Notes under the pieces: model-generated
Seen by the model: the letters and a program-made list of their open reading frames with translations, nothing else
Told to the model about the DNA's origin: nothing
Database searches by the model: none
Made by a program: the position numbers and the translations under genes
Shown here: one piece after another, positions 36,869 to 45,701 of the stretch
Position numbering within the stretch: the first letter of the stretch is position 1
How the letters are laid out: each line of letters opens with the position of its first letter
Assembly (NCBI RefSeq): GCF_001015055.1
Contig: NZ_BBWZ01000002.1
Coordinates: forward strand, 186,001 to 250,000
Origin: Aneurinibacillus tyrosinisolvens
GTDB taxonomy: Bacteria; Bacillota; Bacilli; Aneurinibacillales; Aneurinibacillaceae
Length of the DNA stretch: 64,000 nucleotides
Direction of reading: 5' to 3'

Positions 36869-39538
36869 ATGAAACGAGTAAAGCGTTCTTTTATCCCTTT
36901 GACTTTAGCAGGAATCCTTGCCGTGAGTGGTGTCAGCTATCCTGTTGGTGTTAAAGCTGATTCTACAACAGCTGTAAAATCTAGTTTCTCTGACGTTTCT
37001 GATAGCTATTGGGCTGCACAGCCGATTGTAAAAATGGGCCTGCGTGATGTCGTAGCCGGATATAATGACGGAACCTTCCGCCCTGATGAAAAAGTAACAC
37101 AAATGGAAGCGCTCGCCATGGTCATTCGTAACATGGGACTGAAAGCGGAAGCGGACAGCTATAAAGCGACAGGAAACCTTGCATATAATGTACCGGACTG
37201 GGCAAAAAGCACAGTTGCTTTTGCTGTATCCAAGGGATTAATCAAGCCTGAGGAGAAACGGTTTGCTCCTGCGGAAACTGCGACAAGAAGCTGGGTAGCC
37301 CAGTTAATGATCCGGATGATTAATAAAGAGCAGGAAGTAAGCAAAGCGGCGGCGGAAAATACCGTTAAATTCACGGATGATAATTCTTTCCCAACCTGGG
37401 TAAAAGACTATATCAACGCAGCTGCCTCTTACGGTCTTATCTCCGGTTTTTCCGAGGGAAATGGACTTTCCTTCAAACCGGAACTTGAAGTGACCCGTGC
37501 CCAAATGGTTGCTTTCTTAAGCCGAAGTGAGAAGTATTTAGATGTCGAATCTGATAGAAGCCATATTGGTACATTACAATCATTAGCATCCGGTACCCTT
37601 ACTATAAAGGGGAAAAAGGACGGCACTGCTTATACATACGAGATTAACAGCGGAACTAAGTTCTATGATGGCACGAAGAAGATAACAAAGGAAGAAGTCA
37701 AAGCGAATAGCCAGCTTCTCGTGATTGCTCTTAACAATAAGGCGTATTATGTAGAAGCAATAGACCAGGCAGCCGCAAACACGATAGTAGATGGAACTAT
37801 CGAGAAAGTATATGAAGAAGCTCAGTCGGTCATCGTAAAAGATAAAGATGGAAAGCTTACAACCTATCAGGTGGATAGCACTACAACGCTAGGGACTAGT
37901 AGTGCTACGATTAAGAGTATCAATGAACTGGTAAAAGGAGATGAAATCCGAATTACGATAGCACCTGGCGGCAAAGTTGTAAGCCTCACCCGCACGAGTG
38001 AAAGTAAAGATAAAAGCCTTGAAGGGACAGTTTACGATATAGACCAACAGGCGAAACTCCTTACAATCAAAACGAGTGGCAGCAAATTGGAAGCCTTCAA
38101 CTACGACGATGCGACGTTTGTTGAATATAAAAACAAACGTTTCCCTAATATAGGAGATTTAATACAGGGAGATTCGGTAAAACTTGAACTGGCAAATGGC
38201 ATCATTAGTAAAATCATTGTCAATGTAGCAGAAAACGAAGTAAACAGCGGAACGATTAAGGCTGTGAATGTTGCTGACCAGTTTATCACGATCCAAGGAC
38301 AAGATGGAAAGCTGCAAGTTTACCGTGTGGATAACAGTACAGCTATTTCTGTAGGTGAAACAACGGGTCTTTCTCTTTCCGATCTTGTAATAGGGGACAA
38401 GATAGACATCAAAGTTCAGAACGAGACTGTTTCTTCTATTACCGTGAAGAATCGAACCGTTGTCAATCCAACAGAGCCAAATGATAATTTGAAGAACGGC
38501 ACAATTTTTGCTGTAGATGCGACAAACCGGGTTATTTCCTTGAAGAATGCCAGCGGTGAGCTAACGGCAGCGTATGAACTAAGTACAAACGCTGAATTAA
38601 TCATGGATGGAAAATCAAATCCTGGTTTGGCTGATTTGAAAAAGGATATGAACGTATCCTTCCAGCTTGATCAAGATAATAAAATCATTTATATAAATGC
38701 TGACAACCGCATTAAGGGACAAATTACTCGAATTAACCCGGATAATCGCTTGCTGACAGTCAAGTTAGAGTCAGGGGAGACAAAAGTTTATGTAGTTGAC
38801 AAGGACGTTAGTGTGGTTATTTTTGATTCAAAAGGGGAAGACCTGGAAGATTTACGGAACGATGATAAGGTATCCATGAAATTGAGTGGCACCAAGGTAA
38901 TCGACATTGATGTTGAGCGTACTTTTGTTTACAGGGTAACGGAGGTATACGACTATTCTATCCGGGGTGAGGATGATAAAGGAAACTCCCGTATATTTAA
39001 TACGTATGGCCAGGTTTCACTGAAAGTTCCAGGAGTATCCTATCCGAAAGCGAGCGACTTTAAAAAAGGAGACGTCATTAAAGTCACATACTCCGGAGAT
39101 ACGCTAAAAGCTGTTACGGTAGTTCCGAGTGTGAATGGGCAAGTCCTCTCTATTAATCCGGATAACAATACCATTAAAGTGAAAGATTATAATGGAGTTA
39201 CGAACGAAATTACGGCAGCGACAGGAAGCACGATTAAAATCAGTGACCGCCAGTATACATCGTTGAGTGCGTTAAAAGTAGGAGACCGGGTTCAAGTCGC
39301 TGAGTCTTCAAATGGAACAAAAAGCATTCTTGTGATGGATAAAATTGAAACAACATTTAATGAGTTAGATAAGTATGGAGACAGGGTGTATACGCCGAAA
39401 GGAAGCTATTATTTGCCTGCGGACCTTTTTGCTCGCCAGCCTAATCTCAATACGATGCTTAAGGGATTAAAGAAAGATGATAAAATCGTGTTATACATGT
39501 CCAACAGTAAGGTTTATGATATTGCAAAAGTAGACTAA
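36869..39538 (+). CDS. Exported SLH protein with long repeat array
   Basis: ATG 36,869 follows AGAAGGAG and gives 889 residues. A signal peptide ends near VKADS. Three SLH domains occupy about residues 35-85, 98-155 and 168-225 (FSDVSDSYWA, GLISGFSEGNG). The rest is about eight to nine divergent repeats of 65-75 residues with the pattern G-x-I-x-x-(8)-I-T-I-x-x-(9)-Y-x-V-(14)-L-x-x-G-D-x-V. The repeats are rich in beta strands with a conserved GDxV/I turn. This is the arrangement of S-layer or fibre-like wall proteins of Bacillota. No enzyme motif is present. The separate terminator and likely promoter (TATAAT at 36,782-36,787 or 36,791-36,796) suggest a strongly expressed single gene. Confidence 0.9.
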   Translation: MKRVKRSFIPLTLAGILAVSGVSYPVGVKADSTTAVKSSFSDVSDSYWAAQPIVKMGLRDVVAGYNDGTFRPDEKVTQMEALAMVIRNMGLKAEADSYKATGNLAYNVPDWAKSTVAFAVSKGLIKPEEKRFAPAETATRSWVAQLMIRMINKEQEVSKAAAENTVKFTDDNSFPTWVKDYINAAASYGLISGFSEGNGLSFKPELEVTRAQMVAFLSRSEKYLDVESDRSHIGTLQSLASGTLTIKGKKDGTAYTYEINSGTKFYDGTKKITKEEVKANSQLLVIALNNKAYYVEAIDQAAANTIVDGTIEKVYEEAQSVIVKDKDGKLTTYQVDSTTTLGTSSATIKSINELVKGDEIRITIAPGGKVVSLTRTSESKDKSLEGTVYDIDQQAKLLTIKTSGSKLEAFNYDDATFVEYKNKRFPNIGDLIQGDSVKLELANGIISKIIVNVAENEVNSGTIKAVNVADQFITIQGQDGKLQVYRVDNSTAISVGETTGLSLSDLVIGDKIDIKVQNETVSSITVKNRTVVNPTEPNDNLKNGTIFAVDATNRVISLKNASGELTAAYELSTNAELIMDGKSNPGLADLKKDMNVSFQLDQDNKIIYINADNRIKGQITRINPDNRLLTVKLESGETKVYVVDKDVSVVIFDSKGEDLEDLRNDDKVSMKLSGTKVIDIDVERTFVYRVTEVYDYSIRGEDDKGNSRIFNTYGQVSLKVPGVSYPKASDFKKGDVIKVTYSGDTLKAVTVVPSVNGQVLSINPDNNTIKVKDYNGVTNEITAATGSTIKISDRQYTSLSALKVGDRVQVAESSNGTKSILVMDKIETTFNELDKYGDRVYTPKGSYYLPADLFARQPNLNTMLKGLKKDDKIVLYMSNSKVYDIAKVD

Positions 39539-39542
39539 ATAG

Positions 39543-39577
39543 AAAGCCTGTCCTGCTGAAAAAAGGGCAGGCTTTTT
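39543..39577 (+). terminator. Terminator after the second SLH gene
   Basis: AAAGCCTGTCC and GGGCAGGCTTT form a stem ending in a T-run, directly after the stop codon. Confidence 0.92.
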
Positions 39578-39738
39578 GCTGTATATTTTGTGATATTATT
39601 AAGCGCGGTTTCCACCGTACTGAAAGAAATGAAAAAATAACTAATTGATCCACAAAAAGAAATTGAGTAAAATTATTACTCGTGATAGCGAAGTTTTTTT
39701 CTCTTAAGCAAGATAATGGTTTTATTGGAGTGAACAAG

Positions 39739-40272
39739 GTGTTAGACTACCTAATTACATCTAAGACGCGTATTAAGCTTATTTTAAAGTTCTTTTTAAA
39801 CGCAGAAACACAGGCTTATTTACGCTCGCTTTCGGAAGAGTTCGGTGAATCAACGAATGTCGTGCGTGTCGAACTAAACCGGCTAACCGAAGCAGGCTTA
39901 CTAAAAGCAAAAATCCAGGGCCGTTTGAAAGTATATCAAGCAAACGAAAAACACACATTATTTCCTGATTTACATAGCATTGTGAAAAAATACATAGGAA
40001 TTGACCTTTTAATTGAAGAAGTAATTTGGAAGTTAGGGAATGTGGAGGTTGCTCTTATTACGGGTGATTATGCAAAGGGGATTGACTCGGGGATTATTAA
40101 TTTTGTAATTGTTGGTCAGATTGATAAAAACTATTTACAGGAACTGGTTGATAAAGCGGAAGAACTTATTCATAGAAAGATTCGTACACTTGTATTGAAT
40201 AATGAAGAGTTTCAGAAGTGGAATCATAAATTCATACGAGAAAAAGCACTTATTGTATGGAATGAAAGGTAG
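39739..40272 (+). CDS. Winged-helix regulator with nucleotidyltransferase-like domain
   Basis: GTG 39,739 (TGGAG before it) gives 177 residues; a 19-codon longer start has no ribosome site. Residues about 8-70 form an ArsR-like winged helix (LRSLSEEFGESTNVVRVELNRL). Residues about 95-175 resemble a minimal nucleotidyltransferase with LITGDYAKGIDSGIINFVIVG, in which GD-x4-G-x-D stands where the catalytic GS-x10-D-x-D would be. The degraded motif suggests binding rather than catalysis. It precedes galE and galU by 21 bases and is probably in the same operon. It may sense a nucleotide sugar and control the glycan genes, but that is inference. Confidence 0.75.
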   Translation: MLDYLITSKTRIKLILKFFLNAETQAYLRSLSEEFGESTNVVRVELNRLTEAGLLKAKIQGRLKVYQANEKHTLFPDLHSIVKKYIGIDLLIEEVIWKLGNVEVALITGDYAKGIDSGIINFVIVGQIDKNYLQELVDKAEELIHRKIRTLVLNNEEFQKWNHKFIREKALIVWNER

Positions 40273-40293
40273 AAAAGAAAGGGTGCGAAAAAA

Positions 40294-41286
40294 ATGATAC
40301 TTGTCGTTGGTGGGGCTGGATACATTGGTAGCCATGCTGTGAAGGAACTTATTAGAGAAGAACACCAAGTTGTTGTGCTTGATAATCTATCGACCGGACA
40401 TCGTGGAGCTATAGATGAAAGGGCGATATCTGTTCAGGGGAATCTGGGGAATGAAAATGACCTTGAATCTATTTTTAAACAGTACCCGATTAAGGCGGTT
40501 ATGCACTTTGCCGCAAACAGTCTTGTTGGGGAGTCTGTAACGGATCCGTTAAAGTATTATGAAAATAACGTCGCTGGGACACTTACTCTTCTAAAAGTTA
40601 TGATGCGATACGAGATTAAAAAGTTTATCTTTTCTTCCACTGCTGCTACGTATGGCATCCCGAATGTTGAACTCATCACAGAAGATACGCCAACGAATCC
40701 AATTAACCCGTATGGCCGCTCAAAGCTAATGATTGAACAGATACTGGCCGACTTTGCAAATGCATATCAGCTTCAATATGTGGTTTTACGTTATTTTAAT
40801 GCCGCAGGTGCCGATGAATCCGGAAAGATTGGGGAAGACCACAATCCGGAGACACACTTAATACCGATTATATTGGAGCATTTGCTCGGTAAGAGGGAAA
40901 CGATTTCGGTATTTGGCACCGACTATCCAACTCCAGACGGAACGTGCATTAGAGACTACATTCATGTAACAGATCTTGCAGCAGCCCATATTTTGGCGCT
41001 TGATAGTTTGCTACAGACACATGGTAAGCTTATTAGTGAAACATACAATTTAGGGAATGGGGAAGGCTATTCTGTAAATGAAGTTATTAAAAAGTGTGAA
41101 GAAGTAACAGGCAGAAAAGCGGAAATTAGGTACACAGAACGCAGAGCGGGAGACCCTGCTATTCTCGTAGCGTCTTCTCAAAAAGCAGAGAATGACATGG
41201 GCTGGAAACCTGCATATAAACTTGAAGAAATCGTCCGCACCGCTTGGCAGTGGCGCAGAGATAACATAGACGGATATAGCAAGTAA
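40294..41286 (+). CDS. galE: UDP-glucose 4-epimerase (second copy)
   Basis: A 330-residue GalE with ATG after [19 protein letters not shown] is at 5-14, SSTAATYG lies near 120-127 and YGRSK near 146-150. It supplies UDP-galactose or UDP-GalNAc. It is immediately upstream of galU, so the pair makes UDP-Glc and UDP-Gal from glucose-1-phosphate. The sequence differs widely from the galE at 28,710, so this is not a recent duplication. The regulator gene ahead of it is probably co-transcribed. Confidence 0.95.
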   Translation: MILVVGGAGYIGSHAVKELIREEHQVVVLDNLSTGHRGAIDERAISVQGNLGNENDLESIFKQYPIKAVMHFAANSLVGESVTDPLKYYENNVAGTLTLLKVMMRYEIKKFIFSSTAATYGIPNVELITEDTPTNPINPYGRSKLMIEQILADFANAYQLQYVVLRYFNAAGADESGKIGEDHNPETHLIPIILEHLLGKRETISVFGTDYPTPDGTCIRDYIHVTDLAAAHILALDSLLQTHGKLISETYNLGNGEGYSVNEVIKKCEEVTGRKAEIRYTERRAGDPAILVASSQKAENDMGWKPAYKLEEIVRTAWQWRRDNIDGYSK

Positions 41287-41314
41287 AGGCAGAGAGGAAA
41301 GAGGGTATACCCGT

Positions 41315-42199
41315 ATGAAAGTACGCAAAGCGATTATTCCGGCAGCAGGGTTAGGAACCCGCTTTTTGCCGGCTACAAAAGCTATGCCGAAGGAAATGTT
41401 ACCAATTGTTGATAAGCCTACAATTCAATATATTGTAGAAGAGGCTATTGAATCAGGAATTGAGGACATTATTATCGTAACCGGAAAAGGAAAAAGAGCG
41501 ATTGAAGATCATTTTGATAATTCGTTTGAACTTGAATACAGCTTACGTGAAAAAGGTAAACTATCCCTCTTAGAAGAAGTGCAAAAGCCATCTAAACTTG
41601 TAGATATTCATTACATTCGTCAAAAGGAACCCAAAGGGCTTGGTCATGCGGTTTGGTGTGCACGCAAATTTATTGGTAATGAGCCATTCGCTGTTTTACT
41701 TGGGGATGATATTATACAAGCAAAATCTTCTCCATGCCTCAAGCAAATGATTGAACTCTATAACAGATACCAATCATCAATTATAGGTATACAATCAGTT
41801 CTAAAGGACGAAGTGTCGCGGTATGGAATTGTTGATGCAGTAAATTTACATGAGAGACTTTATGCAATTAAAAACCTTGTGGAGAAGCCCACAAAGGAAA
41901 CAGCTCCATCAAATCTTGCAATTATGGGTCGGTATATTCTTACACCTAACATATTTGAAATTTTAGATAATCAAAAACCAGGCACAGGAGGAGAGATTCA
42001 TCTCACTGATGCGCTAACTAGGTTAAGTTCGTATGAAGATATTTATGCATATCAGTTTGAAGGTAAGAGGTATGATGTGGGGGATAAATTAGGATTTATT
42101 AAAACAACATTAGAATTTGCCTTACAGCGTGAAGAATTAAGATGCGATTTACTATCGTATTTGGATAATATCTATAAAGAATACAAGGCTAGAAACTAG
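41315..42199 (+). CDS. galU: UTP-glucose-1-phosphate uridylyltransferase
   Basis: A 294-residue GalU of normal length, with ATG 29 bases after galE. The nucleotide-binding [17 protein letters not shown] region is at 12-28, the [10 protein letters not shown] segment near 102-111, LLGDD near 128-132 and VEKP near 188-191. It makes UDP-glucose from UTP and glucose-1-phosphate. This is the donor for glucosyl lipids, teichoic acid and the GalE reaction next to it. The gene is followed by IS debris, so the operon ends here. Confidence 0.95.
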   Translation: MKVRKAIIPAAGLGTRFLPATKAMPKEMLPIVDKPTIQYIVEEAIESGIEDIIIVTGKGKRAIEDHFDNSFELEYSLREKGKLSLLEEVQKPSKLVDIHYIRQKEPKGLGHAVWCARKFIGNEPFAVLLGDDIIQAKSSPCLKQMIELYNRYQSSIIGIQSVLKDEVSRYGIVDAVNLHERLYAIKNLVEKPTKETAPSNLAIMGRYILTPNIFEILDNQKPGTGGEIHLTDALTRLSSYEDIYAYQFEGKRYDVGDKLGFIKTTLEFALQREELRCDLLSYLDNIYKEYKARN

Positions 42200-42359
42200 T
42201 GCTATAAAATGTATTGCGGAATTTCTAATATAACAGAAAACTAGAATTTTTTTGTTTAGGCAAGCTTATGCATACTTAACCAACTATTTAACTAATGAGG
42301 TAGGGCATTCTAGGAACCTCTCATTGAGTTAAGTCAATATGTTGAACACAAAAAACAAG

Positions 42360-42690
42360 TTTTATATAGGGTGCTTGATCTCATGTTCTGTGATGTAAGG
42401 TGTCTTGTAATCCGGAGTGTTGTGTATCCTTTTTTGGTTGTACCAACTTTGGATAAATTGAAGTAGAGCCAGTTTGGTAGAAGAGTAATCTGTCTACTGG
42501 ATATGGTTTGTCTCTTCTTTCTTTAAAATGGCGTAGGAAGGCTCGAACCAGGCATTATCATAGGGATAGCCTTTTTGATTCAAGGATTGTTTCATCCTAA
42601 AGAAATGAAACAAGTTCGTAAATTTACCACTTTGGTATTGTGAACCTACCTCAGAGTGAAGAGGCAAGCCCTTCACAGAATTTTATATGT
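42360..42690 (-). pseudogene. C-terminal fragment of an IS3-family transposase (OrfB)
   Basis: On the minus strand LPLHSEVGSQYQSGKF, KGYPYDNAWFEP and ILKKEE match the rve integrase core of IS3 OrfB; further on, WYNQKRIHNTPDYKTP is the family C-terminus, reached through a frame change. Only the last third of the gene remains, with no element ends. The 42,200-42,359 stretch and 42,691-42,830 hold nothing else I can support. Confidence 0.78.
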
Positions 42691-42913
42691 CATCGGACAA
42701 GAAAAAGAATGCCCCGGGATTTCCTGGAATGCAGGTTTATAACACAAGATAAATAGCACTATCAGTCCTTCAAGTATGAATATACATAACGCTCTATATA
42801 AAATCACGAGTGTTGATTAATAAAAAATGTAAAAAAATAGAAAACAGGCGCCTTTTTCGGGAAAAGAGTTTGTACACCACATACAAATCTCTGCGAAAAG
42901 AGGCGGCCTTCTT

Positions 42914-43135
42914 ATGAAAAAGTCTATCACACTTCTTGGCGCTCTGGAGCACTTCGTTATGGAAGAAGACATTGGAGAGATACTGCAAGTCCAGGGTTAC
43001 AAAGATATGGCTCGCAAACTTTCTATTTCTATGCTACTGCAGTTCCTTATCATGACGGCCACGCATGAATAGAAAAGTTTTAGCCATACCGCTGATGTTG
43101 CTACCCCTTACGGGTTCCCGTCCGTTCACTGAGGC
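42914..43135 (+). pseudogene. N-terminal fragment of a different IS4-type transposase
   Basis: A 52-codon frame (42,914-43,072) reads MKKSITLLGALEHFV, YKDMARKLSI and LQFLIMTATHE. After the stop, KSFSHTADVATPYGFP continues in the same frame. This is the start of an IS4-type transposase, with Gly/Leu-rich and WKSFRHGADV-like motifs degraded by a nonsense codon. The rest of the element is missing. Confidence 0.62.
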
Positions 43136-43176
43136 ACAACTATTTGTAGAATGGGAACTTGTTATCTAGGTATTCA

Positions 43177-43227
43177 TAAAAAATTATCAGGATTTATACG
43201 GGACTAGCCTGTCTAAATCCTGATAAT
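43177..43227 (-). terminator. Terminator of the minus-strand SDR unit
   Basis: ATTATCAGGATTTA and TAAATCCTGATAAT form a perfect 14-bp stem. On the minus strand a run of six T residues follows, and the SDR stop codon is 50 bases upstream. Confidence 0.85.
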
Positions 43228-43276
43228 CAACAGTTTTGATACAAAACGAAAAAAAGAAAGCTAAATGTTTATGGAA

Positions 43277-44018
43277 TTACATATACAGTCCGCCATTAAT
43301 ATTTATTTGTTGACCTGTAATATACTGACCATCTTGGCACAAGAAAATAACAGTTCGTGCTATTTCATCGGGCATACCAAAGCGTCGAAGTGGGATGGTA
43401 GAAACAATTTTCTTGCGGATTTCCTCAGGGATAGCTTGAATCATTTCAGTTTCAATAAAACCAGGGCAAATTGCATTAACAGTTACGTTCACTTTAGCAA
43501 GTTCAAGAGCAAGTGACTTTGTAAATCCAATAATTCCGGCCGTTGCAGTTGCGTAATTCGTTTGACCAAATCCGCCGCTCTGACCAATGACAGAAGAAAT
43601 GTTGATAATCCTTCCTCCGTCTGAATTTTCTATATAGGATAATGCAGCACTTGTCGTGTTATAAACGCTATTTAAGTTAACATCTATAACCTCTTTCCAA
43701 TTCTCTTTGCCGAGCTTGCGGAACGTACGATCCCGAGTAATTCCGCAATTATTGACTAAAATATCAAGTTTTCCATATTCCTTAATTATGTTTTCTATTA
43801 AAAGATGTGCCTGTTCTGGATCTGAAACATCAGCTTGAATAGCAAAAGCCTTGCCATCGTTTTCTTCTATCTCTTCTACGATTTTAAAAGCGGCTTCTCT
43901 GTTAGTATTATAATTGACTCCTACTTTTAACCCCGTTTTTTGCTAGCTCCTTGGCGATGGCAGCACCAATACCTCTTGAGCTACCTGTAACGATTGCTAC
44001 CTTACTACTTAATATCAT
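43277..44018 (-). pseudogene. FabG-like SDR broken by a single frameshift
   Basis: ATG 44,018 follows AGGGGAAC. The frame begins MILSSKVAIVTGSSRGIGAAIAKEL, breaks at the C4 run at 43,931-43,934, and continues in another frame to 43,277. One base too many restores nothing else: the span is 742 bases, and without one G the protein would be 246 residues, the normal length for a 3-oxoacyl-ACP-reductase-like SDR. The remaining motifs are intact: NNCGITRD, Ser in ISSVIG, YATATAG in place of YxxxK, and INGGLYM at the end. The YxxxK lysine is not obvious. Sequencing error, phase variation and true decay are all possible. Confidence 0.8.
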
Positions 44019-44107
44019 TTTTTGTTCCCCTATCTTGATTGCTTTTCCCTCCAACTATGTAGGAGGTTCTATAAGATTAAAGCAGTAAGTACTTAACTGG
44101 CAAACTC

Positions 44108-44833
44108 CTATTCATTTAGTTTTCTAATGGAACGAGCGGGTACTCCCATGGCCAAAGTATTAGACTCAACATTTTTAGTTACAACTGAACCTGCTCCAAC
44201 TATGGAATCCTTTTCAATTGTAATGTTAGGAAGAAGCGTAGCCCCTGCCCCAATAGCTGCCCCATCCTTGATAATTGGACCATTAATTTCATTTTCATCA
44301 TAGCCGGTTTTCCCGATAGCATTGTCATTAGTTGTACCTACATTTATGCTAATAAATACATCGTTTCCGACTTTACAATTCCCAGTAATGTGTGTTAAAT
44401 CCATAATCTTTGTATTATCACCAATAGCAGTATTATAGTTAATTGTTACATAGCGACTAATGATACAGTAGGAGCCAATTTTGCACTGCTCCCGGATGGA
44501 TGCCCCATCACCAATTAATGTATTTCTTCCGATTTCTACATCATAAAAAATTACTGCATGGGGACCAATAGAGGTATTAGCTCCTATTACAATGCTTTTC
44601 TCAAATACAGGGGTACGAGCTAATGCGCCTGCCCCTTTCGGTTCTTTTCCAATATAAGCTCCAGGGAATATTTCAACGCCGTCTTCAATTACTACACCTG
44701 AATTAATTACTACGTGAGGATGAATAACTACATTATTTCCAATTGTTACGTCAGGACGTATAATGGCAAACTCATTGATAGTAACGTTTTTTCCAACAGA
44801 ATTAGTTTGCACTACGGCTAAATCACTAATCAT
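44108..44833 (-). CDS. Left-handed beta-helix acyltransferase
   Basis: A 241-residue protein on the minus strand, with GGAGG seven bases before ATG 44,833. Almost the entire chain is hexapeptide repeats ([LIV]-G-x4 type), giving a trimeric left-handed beta-helix. The late motif NVESNTLAMGVPARSIRK is the usual end of N- or O-acetyltransferases such as WbpD/PglD/FdtC types. It lies divergently from fdtA and fdtB (about 410 bases away), so it may acetylate the 3-amino sugar they make; that is inference. The frameshifted SDR lies downstream on the same strand and was probably co-transcribed. Confidence 0.82.
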   Translation of the reverse strand: MISDLAVVQTNSVGKNVTINEFAIIRPDVTIGNNVVIHPHVVINSGVVIEDGVEIFPGAYIGKEPKGAGALARTPVFEKSIVIGANTSIGPHAVIFYDVEIGRNTLIGDGASIREQCKIGSYCIISRYVTINYNTAIGDNTKIMDLTHITGNCKVGNDVFISINVGTTNDNAIGKTGYDENEINGPIIKDGAAIGAGATLLPNITIEKDSIVGAGSVVTKNVESNTLAMGVPARSIRKLNE

Positions 44834-45075
44834 TTTAATCCTCCGACAGACTTATTTAGGTTACATTCTTAAATTAACAAATGAATTTTAGCATAATAAG
44901 TATAAATAAATCAAAGAAAGTATTTAGGTGAATTTTTAAGACTGATACTATGTTAACGGGTAAAATAATTTTTTAAAATAAAATGGAAGGACATAATACA
45001 TAGGTTGTATACTTTATGTTATTATAGACGGGGCATTAATTGTAAATTTTATTCTATGCTGAGAAGGTTGTATAT

Positions 45076-45100
45076 CGCCCAGAAAGTGGGCGTTTCTTTT
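45076..45100 (+). promoter_or_regulatory. Terminator-like hairpin in the long fdtA leader
   Basis: CGCCCA-GAAAG-TGGGCG is followed by TTTCTTTT, 142 bases before the fdtA start and inside the divergent 409-base gap (44,834-45,242). Located after a plausible promoter region it could stop transcription early, i.e. act as an attenuator for the whole downstream cluster. No ligand-binding RNA is recognised. No antiterminator gene is visible in the window. Confidence 0.5.
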
Positions 45101-45242
45101 ATTTGTCTAAAAGCTGTAAAATTTTAATTGTAGTTACAGCTAGTTGAGGTTTTTTCTCATTTTAAATATTTGAATATTATTTATATACTCTTGGAAGTGT
45201 AGGGAGCCATCTTAGAAATTTAATATTGAGGGGTTATGTAAA

Positions 45243-45701
45243 TTGAGTATAGAAAGATGTCGTTTAATTAACTTGCAAAAAATTTCTGATCCACGAGGAA
45301 ATCTAAGTTTTGTTGAGGGAAACAGGCACATTCCCTTTGATATTAAGAGAGTCTATTACCTCTATGATATTCCCGGAGGGGAAACTAGAGGAGGTCATGC
45401 TCACAAAAATCTACAGCAGTTAATTATAGCTATGGCGGGAAGTTTTGACGTAGTGCTGGATGATGGATATAAAAAAGTGACGTATAGTTTGAATCGCAGT
45501 TATATCGGTCTATATTTAGATCGTATGATTTGGCGTGAATTAGTAAACTTTTCGACTAACGCTGTTTGCCTTGTATTAGCTTCAAATTACTATGAAGAAG
45601 AGGATTACTATAGAAATTATAATGATTTTCTGATGTCAGCAAGAGATTATTATGGAAGTTATAATGACTCCCTAACGTTGACAAGAAAGGAAGAAAGTTA
45701 A
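45243..45701 (+). CDS. fdtA: dTDP-4-oxo-6-deoxyglucose 3,4-oxoisomerase (FdtA/QdtA family)
   Basis: A 152-residue WxcM-like cupin, started by TTG after TTGAGGGG. Key motifs are FDIKRVYYLYDIPGG near 32-46 and RGGHAHKNLQQL near 49-60, with the catalytic histidines, followed by WRELVNF. It moves the keto group from C4 to C3 of the RmlB product, so that FdtB can add an amino group. The product is the precursor of dTDP-D-Fucp3NAc (FdtA) or dTDP-D-Quip3NAc (QdtA). Substrate-side residues look mixed between the two groups (see findings). It starts the plus-strand cluster and directly abuts the aminotransferase gene. Confidence 0.88.
   Translation: MSIERCRLINLQKISDPRGNLSFVEGNRHIPFDIKRVYYLYDIPGGETRGGHAHKNLQQLIIAMAGSFDVVLDDGYKKVTYSLNRSYIGLYLDRMIWRELVNFSTNAVCLVLASNYYEEEDYYRNYNDFLMSARDYYGSYNDSLTLTRKEES

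Noticed and set aside
42794..42988. Minus-strand frame of 64 codons in IS debris
   Set aside because: It opposes a transposase N-terminus that has clear family motifs.
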